From Oasisia sp. SBJ-2009 (Eukaryota > Annelida > Polychaeta > Sabellida > Siboglinidae), in assembly GCA_964017155.1 (NCBI GenBank), contig OZ024862.1, forward strand, positions 24,955,013-25,019,012: a DNA stretch of 64,000 nt, written 5' to 3'. This document shows positions 1 to 12,563 of this stretch, in pieces. A program made the position numbers and the translations under genes. The notes beneath the pieces were generated by a model. The model was not told the origin of the DNA, ran no database searches, and saw only the letters and a program-made list of their open reading frames with translations. Within the stretch, counting starts at the first letter, position 1. Each line of letters begins with the position of its first letter.

Positions 1-335
1 GTTTAATAAGATGTTAATCAGATTTAACAAGGTTGCCATCTAGAGCTAAGCTCCAGACGGCATGTGAATAAGATATCCTTTGGCTTATCGAAAGTTCAAC
101 TAAAATAATAATTTATTTTTAATTGTATATGAATTAGTATCACACATAAAATTACAAATATTCAAGATTATTAAATGCAACAATAAAGGGTACTAAATAA
201 AATACGTGAATACTAAACATTACACCAAATGTATTACAATAACAATGCATTCGTTATAATAAATTAATAAAATTATGAATAAATATCTGTTTCGGTAATG
301 AAGTATTTTCTACAAATAATACTTGATATTTCCTG
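1..335. other. Intronic sequence paralogous to gene B 38,220-38,480
   Basis: AT-rich, non-coding. It aligns with the stretch just upstream of the gene B vWA exon, so it marks the far end of the intron after gene A exon 11. Confidence 0.6.
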
Positions 336-960
336 TTGTATCAATTGTATTTCGGTGCGCTGTCAATTGTTGTTCACACCCTTTCTTCAAGATCTCCATT
401 ACTAAAACATCATGATATAGCATCAGCTGTCAGACCACACAGGAATCTTAGATACATACTAGTGCATCCAAAAGATAAAACGGAAGACAAACGCAATACC
501 GATTGTGTGATGTACCTAATCCCATGGAAGACCTGCACTATGTGTTGCTAGATGAACACAAAAAAAGAAGATGAAACCATAACAACTACATGTTTCACTC
601 GGGAGAGAAGAAAAACAAACGTAGACAATAACAGAACATGCGGACAGACGTAACTGTTTGAAAGACTGGCAGGGAGCGAAAGTAGTGGATAGAGAGACAA
701 CAGGTGAAGAAGCCTTCTGGATTAGAAACACGGTACAAACAATGAACAAAAACGAGGAGGCGACAGAGTAAGTCACGTGTGTAACAGTCTGCTCGACACG
801 CTATCTAGCGGACAGTGACAATTCAGTTCCTGAAGAAGGCAGCTGATGGTGGCTGAAACGTTGAAGTGAGTAGAAATTATTAGTTGTGAAATATGAAATT
901 TTACTTGAATAATATACTTCCAACTTGATGAACATTTTCACGAAGATGATTATAATAGTA
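336..960 (+). mobile_element. Penelope-like element 3' remnant with GIY-YIG tail
   Basis: Broken frames give AVRPHRNLRYILVHPKDKTE and DCVMYLIPW (the start of a GIY-YIG region after the RT) and then GAKVVDRETTGEEAFWIRN with MNKNEEATE. I recognise these as typical of Penelope-like retroelement C-termini. The non-coding end at 829-863 (GAAGAAGGC...GGCTGAAACG) resembles the conserved PLE terminal segment. Several frameshifts; inactive. Confidence 0.55.
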
Positions 961-983
961 ATTCACTTGTCATCCATATAATA

Positions 984-3350
984 TTATGTGATGTTTCTCT
1001 TAAGCATCCCTGACATTTGGTTGCCCTTTGAAGCAGCAATTCCACATTGCTCCGCAAATATCATGCGATCACTAACGGTAACTCCCTGGTCGCTTTCGGT
1101 TACGCTTGTGCCTGATCTAATATCGCCCATAATATAGTTTTTATTCACATTTCCACCTCCTATGTGGATGCAAATAAATTTACCAAAATTAAATATCATG
1201 CGCCATGTTTCAGACCATTTGATCATCTTGGGTAGATCATCTTGTAAAGTGTCTTGATCTGTTTTGTCTGTTCTGAACACTTTTGTATCGTTTGCGAATT
1301 TAAGTACTTTATCTGTATTCAGTCTGTCAACAATGTGTGTATCCAACTGATCATACTTTCCGCTATAATATACACTTTTAATTTAAATAACCATCTTTTC
1401 ATGTTGCACTTTATCAAAGGAAACACAAGAGCTAGGCTAGACACGACCTAGCTTTTAGGAACCCATGTTGAAATTCAGTTATTAGTTTGTATTTTACAGG
1501 TAACGGAAGTAAACTTATATCTTCTTTAGTGAACACTGATATAAAATAGTCATTAAGATCCTCTGCCATTTGAAATCCATCAGTTATTACATTAACTGAG
1601 GTACCTTCCAGTTGTTCTGCCTAATCTCGAACCTTGTGTTTATTCCTCAGATAAGCGTAGACATTCTTGCTATCATGTTTATGTCATTCTCCAATTTTTG
1701 CTCAACAGATTATTGTGATTTCTTAATTTCAATTGGTGAAGGGCCTCTTTATAATTGTCATAGTCGTCTGAATTTCCAGTGTTTATGTAAACTCACCAGA
1801 TAATTTGCTTGTAAGCAAAATTTTGTATCGCTGCTTTTCTCATATGTTTCTTCCTAGAACAAATCGTATACTAATGCCCATAGTGTCATCTTTCAAAATG
1901 ATCCACCATACTGTTGCTGTTTTGTCCTTAATTTTGTTGACATTTTTGCATAGTATTTTGCCAGTATTTCCCTCTTTGTATGTTTATATTGAAATTGATC
2001 TGGTTATGGTAATTATATCCAATAGCTAATATTTTAATTATATCAACTAATTCGTTTTGAGAAGAGAGCTCTAACTCCAACACTCTGCAACCTCCTGTGG
2101 GTCCCAAAATATTAAAACTGCTTGTCATCATTTCCAACAGTCTTTAGTGATGTTCAATGATTATGTCCATGATTAGTACCACTCATTTTAACACTGATCT
2201 CCTTTATAGCATATCGTCTCGTCATATGTTAGAACTACGATACAAGTTATCGTAGTTCTAACGATTGTTAATATGGCTTTTTATTTGGCTATTTTGCAAC
2301 AAATAGCTTCCTCGCATTCTGCTCTCATTTTCATCTGTACTTCGTATGCTTGTATATACCTTTTAATAGACGTAATGACTACACCTCCACTCCTCTCTTG
2401 TATATCTTTTTTTAACATTATATAACTTGATAGCGCTAATTCAGATTCAGTATCAACCGTGATTGTGCGTGCCCATGATTATGTGATTCCTGTTATATCA
2501 GTTTCTTTGTCAGCTATTGTGATGTATAAATCACTTCTCTTATTTAATACGCTTCAGTAATTTAATCATACACATCTAAGTTAATTTTATGGATCGTTTA
2601 TGATTTTTCCTTGTAGATTTGAATGTTACTGTTTGCTTGAATTGGCTCTATGTATCCCGCTGTACACTTAATGTAAACACTCAGCTGTATATGTACCTTC
2701 ACCTATGCACCCAGTGAACTCCTTCCCTTGAACTGCCGCTCCCATTCTCTACAGGTTGAGTCCATCACTCGTATATAATTCTTCTGTCTCTACAAAGCTT
2801 GCCCACATATCAACAAAGCTGATTCCTTGCTCCATACATAACGTTTTAGTAGTGTGTTGTTGTCCATTTTTCTAACTTCTTGTAGTATTTTCCTCTGCTT
2901 CCTTTTATCGGCAGTATACCCGACAACATGACCTTCCCTACGCGTAACTCTTTCAGTGTACATACTAGTGTCCTGGACTTATCAATGATGGCCGTCGTGC
3001 AATCCTTCTCAGCACTATTTGTGCTCATGCTCAATAATTGATCCCCGTCGTCGTCGTGGCCGTTACCCATGACCTGTGTTTCTCTTTCAATGATGCCCTC
3101 AATATTTGGCTCTGATAGACATATTGTCATGTCACCCCGTGTTTGTTATCTTGTCCAAATTACTGACAATATAAACTCGCATGACCACTCGCAGTTTCCT
3201 CTCTTTATCCTTAGCTACTGTATCTGAATAACTCCTGTCTTCTTTCAGTTGTTGCTCCTCAACAGTCTTAGCAACTACATGTGTGATATCTACCCCTTCA
3301 CCATGGGTGTCCCTGTCCCTTCCTCGTTGATCACTACAATATAATCGCAT
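984..3350 (-). mobile_element. CR1-clade LINE remnant (ORF1 esterase, endonuclease, RT in order)
   Basis: On the minus strand, 3350-2690 contains ELRVGKVMLSGILPIKGSRG and GISFVDMWASFVE, typical of the CR1 ORF1 esterase; 2560-2270 has endonuclease pieces (ITIADKETDI); 1600-1550 has MAEDLNDYFISVF; and 1346-984 encodes the RT end KFANDTKVFRTDKTDQDTLQ, with FADD changed to FAND. There are many stops and internal deletions. It lies in the intron after gene A exon 11. Confidence 0.72.
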
Positions 3351-3589
3351 GTTGTTCTAACACCAATGACCCGGTTATATTTCCTCTGCCAGATACCTTT
3401 CCACCGACCCTCTCTATTTGTCTAACTTCCTTGTTCTTTCATACGTGTCACCTTCCCTCCCCTCAGTCTCCTTTGATCAGTGTCTGTGTCACAACTCTGT
3501 TTTTTCTATATTACAATATTCCCAATTTCTTATTGTCATCATTTTATATTCCATATATTTCCATGTTGAGTTTATACAGTTCCTTTATA

Positions 3590-3783
3590 GTTTCGTGCGC
3601 AAAGGAAACCAAGCAGTTGTAAGCACTTGTTCGTGCAAATTGGGATATGCAATATTACTGGCTATTCGCAAACTGGTTATTAGTATGGGTGCCAAGCATT
3701 GCGTGAATGTATGCAAACTTACTGGCATAGAACGGGTCAACTGTCGTTGTGGTTTTGTGGGCGGGTATCTTCGATTTCTCTGA
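3590..3783 (+). pseudogene. Possible decayed EGF-like repeat fragment
   Basis: A plus-strand frame reads CSCKLGY, then about 20 residues on, CVNVCKLTGIERVNCRCGF. This resembles the C.C..GY...C...C.......C.C spacing of matrilin/fibulin-type EGF repeats. It is antisense to gene A and has no visible neighbours of its kind. Chance is a real alternative. Confidence 0.25.
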
Positions 3784-4093
3784 AGGGAACTGGATGCGAG
3801 GAACTCCAGGCAGGGGAACTGTAAACATGACAATTACGTAAGTATGTGATTTACAATAAGTCCTTGATTGTTTTCCACGAAACCTCATCTATTGTGAATT
3901 ACACACCTATAATATCATATTTTTGTGTATAATATGTACAATATATGAGTATGTGAAAAAAATGTTTCCTAATGCCTATGAGTCGTAAACTAATATATTT
4001 TAAAACAACAGTTACCTCGTCTACTTCCATTGCGGGACAATATTCTGGGTTACAATCTTGGGAAATGTTGTAAAGTGATAAATAAAAACCTAC

Positions 4094-4224
4094 CAGCCAC
4101 AAACCAGGCCTTGAAGCCACGTCGATTCTTGATCCAATGACGCGAAAAGTTGCTCCTGAACGTGACCATCATTTCATTCGTCTCACTAATTATCGCCACC
4201 TTGGGACGTTTACGACCACAGAAT
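4094..4224 (-). CDS. Gene A exon 11: CUB domain, last part
   Basis: 131 bp, acceptor CAG, donor CTG|GTAGGT, phase 2 to 1. Encodes RFCG at the start, then ISETNEMMVTFRSN and GFKAWFVA, the CUB ending FCG...S..N.M.V.F.S.....GF.A.Y. The next exon (vWA by analogy to gene B) should lie beyond the left end of the window. Confidence 0.83.
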
Positions 4225-7200
4225 CTGAAAAAATGTAAACTGTTTGTTTGTTTAAAAAGGAAGTAATTATATTTTTATATATAGAGCCTGTCCTGTCCAC
4301 GTGATCTATGCTTTCCCACATAAATAAATGTTCAATCGAACTCTACCAGTTTCTTTGGGAACGAATTTCCGCAAGGTTTGACACGGCAGCATTGGATTCG
4401 AACCCGGAGTTTCCATGTCTAGAACCCTAAATCCCCATCCACTGAGCCAGAGCGCCACTACATAACGTCCTATAAATATATATGGCCTGCTACATTTAAT
4501 ATAATTAAATGCTATGTGTGTAGTGTTTTGATCAATATTTTACGTGTACTACTTCTGTCCGCGTTGGTACCATCGACGTCGGTGTCGACGTTAGTATTAT
4601 CATTATCAGCAAAAACAACAAAGGTTTCATTATATTCATTGACGTCGTCGTCATCGAATCGACAAATGTCGGTCGAGATTCAGTGGGTTGCTTGCCTTGG
4701 GCCAGGAGATCCGAAGTGTTTGCTGTACTGCACCTCCACCCAGTGGTGGCACTGACCCTGGATGTGCGCGTACACACCAAACTTATCCTGGAAGCGAAGC
4801 ACAACCGTATGGCTGGCCGGCGCCTGGAACATAACATATCAATCATATTCGTTTATTTTGCCATTTCATTCGTCCCTTTAAACATACAAACAAACGAACG
4901 AACGAACGAACGAACGAACGAACGAACGAACGAACGAACGAACGAACGAACGAACGAACGAACGAACGAACGAACGAACGAACGAACGAACGAACGAACG
5001 AACGAACGAACGAACGAACGAACGAACGAACGAACGAACGAACGAACGAACGAACGAACGAACGAACGAACGAACGAACGAACGAACGAACGAACGAACG
5101 AACGAACGAACGAACGAACGAACGAACGAACGAACGAACGAACGAACGAACGAACGAACGAACGAACGAACGAACGAACGAACGAACGAACGAACGAACG
5201 AACGAACGAACGAACGAACGAACGAACGAACGAACGAACGAACGAACAAACAAACAACACCAGGAAAATGAAATATATATATCGTTTTGAATTTACACGT
5301 GAAAGCATTCGTGGTATTCATGGACCAATAATATGTTCATATCAACACTTTATGAGTTTTCAAGCGTAAGTGTCGTAAAAGCTTAAATTAAATGCATTCT
5401 TACCGATATTAGCCAGTTGCATTCCTGTTTGAATTCGTAGCGTTTGACAGTGTCATATCCAGGAGTACTGATGATTTTAGTTGTATATGTAGCATCGAAT
5501 TTTCCTCCGCAGAAAGCTTAAAACGGAACTGTTCAAATGACAAGTTCTATCTCAGACGAAATCCATGGATAATCACAAATGCAGTTGCCAACTAAAATAT
5601 GAATGGTAATTATATTTCACACGTTTACAAATCATCACGCAGATACTCTGCTAACACGATCGACTATAAGCAAACACACATTTAATAGGAACTTATAGAC
5701 ACAACTTAGAACCACTTACCGTTGACAGGTGGTGCCACGTCCTGACAGTACTTGCCGCCGAATCCATCCGGGCACCGGCACCGGTCACAGTGGTTGGGAT
5801 CCTGGTAGCCTTCGCGTTGACACGGCTGAGGCAGCTTCGTCTTGCACGTATCTACATGCGAATAAGCACTCTTAAAATACGTATGCAAAATTCCTTATTT
5901 GACAGTACTTTTGCTTGATATCCAAATGCATGGAAAACATCACGTTAAGGGTAACCACGTAATTCATCGCTTTCAGTTATCATCTTAAATGAAACACTAC
6001 TATTTCATGTAGCGAAGAAATGGCGAAGTCATGAATACAGTAAGATGGCACACATCAATACTAAAATAAAACATATATAAAAGAAACGTCATCCACAAAG
6101 CCAGCCATTTTGCATAATGTTTTTATTTAATATTTGTTAATTATAAAGTATAACAATGTCAAGCTCGCATGTATGTTTCTGAATGAGTGTGTGTGTTTGT
6201 GTGTGTATGTGTGTGTGCTTGGTGTTGCATGTGCGAATGTGAGTGTATGTGGACATTTTATTTGACGTTCTTTTATACAATGTTTGATGTCATGCAATAT
6301 TGCATTCACCTTTATTTTAATGTCTGACAAACCGACTATGAATACCCTTGAAGAATAATAAAATGTTAATGTCATTGTGCTTGTCTTTACCGTTGATGTA
6401 GATACGATAGCAAACTTACAAAATGTGAATCAGTTATAAATATGCTCCATATTTACCGTTGCAATAGGCAAAGTTGATGAATTTCGAGTTCAAGAAAGAC
6501 AGTCCAACTCTCTGGCCCATGTTATGTTGGTAGAGAGGATTCTGCGTTTCCATTACGTAATTGGCCCAGTTATTTGTTCCAACCTACATTCGCAAGATAT
6601 ATGTTTTGGTGTTTAATTATAGGCATGTTTAGCATGTAAAATGTATGTGGTTGAAATGTCGGAAAGAACATTATGTACCAGAGGGCGATTCCAGAACTTA
6701 TATATTCTAGATTATTGGCTGACGACAGTCACATATATCTTTTTTTGCAGCAATATTTCTCCCTACCCGACTATTGTGTGTAACATTAATATGACATATT
6801 AATTATAATCAACATTGGTGTTAACATTTCCACAACTATATGCAAATATCGGTTAACAACAATATGTTTCAATTTCGTACCTTAGGGCCATAGTGCATAA
6901 GCGAGTTGAGGTCATATGGAAGGAAGTCATCCCTCGTGATCGGACGCTTAGCGAACGCGTCCTTGTTGTTGGAGAGATGGCTGTAATCGATTCTGATGAC
7001 GTCATCACGGTCCGGCCGCTGTTGCTCGTGGAATAGTCCGAGGGAATGTCCGACTTCGTGAACCGGTGTCCCGAACTGTACACCGATGGAAAGTAAGGCG
7101 ATTACATTGTGCATTGTCAAACGACAGTTATCTGTGTTAGATTGTTTTGTTAGTTTGAGGTCAGTTTCGTGGCAGGGCTATTATACAAATAATTATATTC

Positions 7201-10200
7201 GCTAATACGATACGTCGTTGCGATGCTGTAATCTGGATTGTGGTTTGGTATTTCGGATCCTGCCTTTAACCTCACATCGACACCATGCCAGTACAAGACT
7301 TACCATGCGAAAACAGGTTCGATGCAAATTCAGCAGTTGTGGAAATTGGTTCACTCTCCCAATGAATGACCAACACCTAAGAAAAAGAACATACATCATG
7401 ACAATTGTCGAATGCATAAAACACTACATCCTTGATTTTTGATAGTACACTTATTGTGATGTGGTCAACATCTATTCAGACCACAACATAAATGTATGGA
7501 AACACAAACATGTACAATATAATGAATATTGCAAGGAAATCTGCTTCAGCCCAAAGATTAAACTGAGGGTCCAAACTCCTGAGTTGCATTATTTATTTTT
7601 CATTTAATATTACGTTCCTATGTCTACAACATGCACGTTGAACAAGAACAAGAACAGGATGTTTATTTGAGAACCAAAAACGTAATTGCGACATAGTGAA
7701 TAAAACAAATATAGCAGGCATATATACATTTTCACAAAGTTGTAATGCATAAATAAAAAAAGTAAAAAGGCAAGTTCTTATATAGCGCAGTATCCAGTCC
7801 TCAGGACCGTTCAATGCGCTTTACACTTTACTTCCCTGACAGACCTGTTCACTCAGACACCATATCGGCTTCTCTGGGAAGTTACATATACATAATAGTC
7901 AAGTTAATGCAAGTGTACATACACAAATCAACCAATAATGTGATTAAAATAAACAAACACAAACATTATGAGGTGGGTGGCTCACATTAAGACATGCATT
8001 CGCTATTACAGGAATAACATAGTTACCTACTTACATATATTGTTGGCCTTTTAAGCACTCTGTAATGTATGTTTGTATGACAGCAAGTGTTCATTTTATC
8101 TATTAATTTATTAACATAATGCATGTACCTAATTAACTACTTATTGTTTCCGCCCATGTATTAACAATAAATATTATTTGTTTTGACGACACTTTTGAAT
8201 TGTTATTAAAGGGAAAAATAAGGCAACGGTTTGGTGTTATGCACCTAAACAAGTTTACACAAACTAACCATTTTTACAAACACATTTTTCGCATTAATTA
8301 GTAGTTTCCTCAGAAAGTGGTGTTAAAGTGGGTAAATCTAGCTAAATCACCGACTCCATGAACGGGCCCATCTTGGTCCATGCAACCAATCAAAACCCAG
8401 CACTTTGGGAAAGTAATACGTCACAGTGTCGTCTGCTGGTTCAGCTGTCATAACAGAGAGCCAAGCGGTTCGCTAAAAGTGCCTTACGTCGGTTTACAAC
8501 GAAATCGCGACATCAATATGCCACACTGTTCCTCATACGCTTATAGTAATAGTACAGTGAAAGACAGTATCAGTAAGATGTCTTCTTGTTAACCTTTGAA
8601 TCGAGCAGAACTGAAACAGTGGTTCGGTGGATTCGTTTGGACAGTCACAGATACAGCGCGGATCCTAGACGACCCGATTTGATTGACCTAACCATCAAAA
8701 CGACCACCAACAGCCGCCAAACTTCTCCTCACATATCTTACATACATATGCATACACTATGTTATGAAATAAAATCTCTTGCATTCCTCTAACAAAGAAA
8801 ATTCACACACCAAAACGCGCAGACCTCGAGTCCAATTGTTCGGCCGCCCAGCGGTACCATAAAATCGCTTTTAAAGGCTTAACACAAAATACCGCTAGAC
8901 GTCGCGTTTCTGACTGCGAATATTTAATTGTTTTACTTCACACGCGCGAAATAGTTTAATTACTTATAAATAATATAATAATAATAATAATTAATTATTA
9001 TCATCACTATGGTTTGCAGGAAATTATAAGTTTGATTATTTTTATATCGATATTTTATTTTTATAATTGTTCATATATGTTTCTAGTATATTTATGTTTT
9101 TTTTCTTCTGGTGTGTATTTTTTTTAGCATTTTAATGTATGTAAAATGCCATGAACAATTTTAAATTGGATGTGGCGCTATATTAAATAAACAAACACAT
9201 TTTTTTATTATAATATAATATTTTATTTATGTAGCGCCACATCCATAATTGTGGCGCTTCACAACATAATGCTATTAAAAGTACAATAAAGAGAAAACTA
9301 CCCACAGATAATATTATTTAAAAATAAATAATGAAAATACATGTTTCTATATCATCAACTAAGCTGACCTATCAGTCATAAATAAACATACAAATTACAT
9401 AACAACAATTGTAATAAATGAATATAAAAGTATGGTTAATAGTAATAAATAATTAAAGTAGTAAAATAAGTACGACGTAATAATAATTTTCATTCAGCAC
9501 ATACACAACCATTATGCATAAGAACATATTACTGAAGCTATTTGTTCTACTCATGAATGACATTTCCACCACCAGATATGTAATAATAATTATTTTTGGA
9601 CAAGACACTTTATTAATTATCGGAACAATAAATCACTAAAATGCAAAAAGGAATATGAATATATGGGAAATATTATGGTGGTAGAAAAAGAAGGATTTAA
9701 AAACAGTAATATTATTAATGTTATTGTTTTAGTTATTATTGTTAAAACATCGCTTATGTAATATAAGCTTGCATGCTCGCAGTACACGCGGGATGTTTAT
9801 AGAAATATTGATAAAATAAAAAATGTGACATCATTGAAAAACACGTAATTTCCTTTTTCTTTTATAACTAATAGGCAATTTTGGATAATTATGCAGACAC
9901 ATGTATGTTTAATATTTATTTTTAAATAGTACCTGTGGGTAGCATTCTTATTATTGCATATACTTTAATAACAGTATGTTGAATAGAAGAGAAGATAATT
10001 GTGGATTTGGCGCTATATAAAATAAACTAATACAATTATATATTTGTATATTAAATTGTTATTTTTGATCAACTCTATTAGACCCATATCACCAAAGCGT
10101 TGCCTTAGTTTGCCGTTTAACATTTTCTGCAGATCATAGTGATGCAGGTAATTATTATTATATTATTTATAATTAATTAAACTAATTCGCGCGTGCGAAT

Positions 10201-12410
10201 GCAGTAAGGTTAATAAATATTCGCGCGCCATCTATCGGTATTTTGTGTAAAGCTAACTTATAATAGCGAGAGTTTACGGTAGTCGAAGTTGTCGAGTTGC
10301 CGTTCGCCAAGATTTGCGTTTCTTTTGTGAATTTTCTTCGTTAGAGGAATACAAATGATTTTTTTGTAATGTAGTGTATGTATATGTATGTAAGAAATGT
10401 GGGGAGAAGTTTGGCGGCTGTTGGCGGTCGTTTTCGTGGTTAGGTTAGAAAGTAACATATAATAATACGCATGCACAGTTCACGCCGACCAAAACGACTC
10501 TCTGACGTCATTTTGTTTCTAAAATGGCGTAGTCTGTAGACTTTCTATGTCTATGTGTTCTACATTTTTTTCCTGGTAAACCACTGACGTTATAAATATG
10601 ATTGTTGTTGGAAGTTGTTACTTTTTATTAACTCTGTTAATCCCATTTGATCAAAACATTGACTTATTTTTCCCTTTAAACCATCCCAATAAACGTTTTT
10701 GGCATAAATTGAAAAACCTCGTAGGCTATTAGGAGAGTTTCATTGATAATGTAAAGCAGGCTATATTTGAGACTTTGTTGCAAATTCATGTTTAATTCTT
10801 GCAGTATGTATGCATTTAGATGTCCGAGTATTTTGATGGTGTATTTAAAATAATCTGCAAGTTTAACAAATAAGCAGGCATATTTCTATATACATATCTA
10901 AAATAAATGTTTACTTCTTTTAACTTTAATTGATTGTCTACCTTTAACAAAGCTAGTTGCTTAAAAGGTGGCCCAGTATGTGAATTATATCCACGTATTG
11001 GTTCTTGCTATACGAAAAGTATTTTTTTACAGAGTTGTTGTTAAACTGTTACTGTTGTATCCCCATCCCATAATAACATACTTTAGTAATGTTTAATAAT
11101 ACAGTGTGGTCAATTATGTCAAAGGCTTTGGAAAGATAGAGCAATATGTTAATTGGAGTATCAGTTTGATCCATTTCCGCCCTGATTCTATCTACGAGAT
11201 ATAATGCAGTAAATTCAATCGAATGTTGTGGCATAAAGCCATTTTCATTGGCAAACATCAGTTGTTCTTATCTGTAATATATTATTATAGCTAAACAGTA
11301 ACTATTTGGTATTACTATATGTGTAAATGGCAGTAGAAATATGGGCCTGTAATGTTTAAATAAAGTAGGATCATCTTTCTTAAAAAAAGACTTATTTTAG
11401 CAGTTTTAAGTTGATCAGCAAAATATTCACACACACACGCACACGCACTCGCACACGCACACGCACACGCACACGCACACGCACACGCACACGCACACGC
11501 ACACGCACACGCACACGCACACGCACACGCACACGCACACGCACACGCACACGCACACGCACACGCACACGCACACGCACACGCACACGCACACGCACAC
11601 GCACACGCACACGCACACGCACACGCACACGCACACGCACACGCACACGCACACACGTAATGTAATTCTTATGTCATTTTTGTAACGATAACAACAATAT
11701 TTAAAATACATTTGTTGTTGCTGCACAAATGTTTTTCTTGAGTATACTATTATACGTTTAAGCTTAAGGAAAATGAAACCATGGACGACATAAGCACATA
11801 TTGAGGAAGATGGGGGAAACGGATTAAAACAACTATGCCTACGCTGGAGTAAAGCTAACATGACTGCGCGGACACGGAGGGGAGGATCACGCTAGGTGGC
11901 AGTGGCCACGAAGAGGACTAAGCAAGTAAATACAACATAGCGCTAATACCATGAATACAAAATTGCAAGGAAAATACTACGAGTCTATGATGATACCTTT
12001 GAACAAACTTCAAATAATGGCTGACATTCGCATAATGGGTGTTATGTAAAAAATCGTTTGTTCATTAAACGATGCAGCTCAATTGCTAACTAAGTAACGG
12101 GAAGGTGAACGATCTAACGAAAGTATTTAAAAGCGGATGACGTACCCTCTGTCTTTATTGGTGAACTTGATGTGGTGGCCTTTAAAACGTTTCTTCACGC
12201 CGACCTCCTTGAAGCGAATGCAAGTCTGCTCTGACCAGTGACTTAATACGCTCCTTATATATTTCTGTTGAAAGGCATCTATAAATATCAATCATACAAT
12301 TATATTATGTTCGACGGCACCTATATGTCTTTATATATATATATATACACATATTATAGAGTATGTATATTATATATTATTATATATTATATGTATATAT
12401 TATATACACA

Positions 12411-12451
<41 letters not shown>

Positions 12452-12502
12452 AATAGTATAGAGTATGTATATTATATATTATATGTATATATTATATACA
12501 CA

Positions 12503-12563
<61 letters not shown>

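Noticed and set aside
516..776. 86-codon minus-strand ORF with hydrophobic N-terminus
   Set aside because: Antisense to the recognisable Penelope-like C-terminus; hydrophobicity is a by-product of the opposite strand.
4380..4470. Functional tRNA gene on the minus strand
   Set aside because: Same reasoning: Pol III boxes with non-pairing acceptor ends and a decayed paralogue in gene B.
4683..5369. Open frames of NERT/FVRS repeats across the CGAA tract
   Set aside because: A period-4 tract lacking stops is open in several frames on both strands; no coding evidence.
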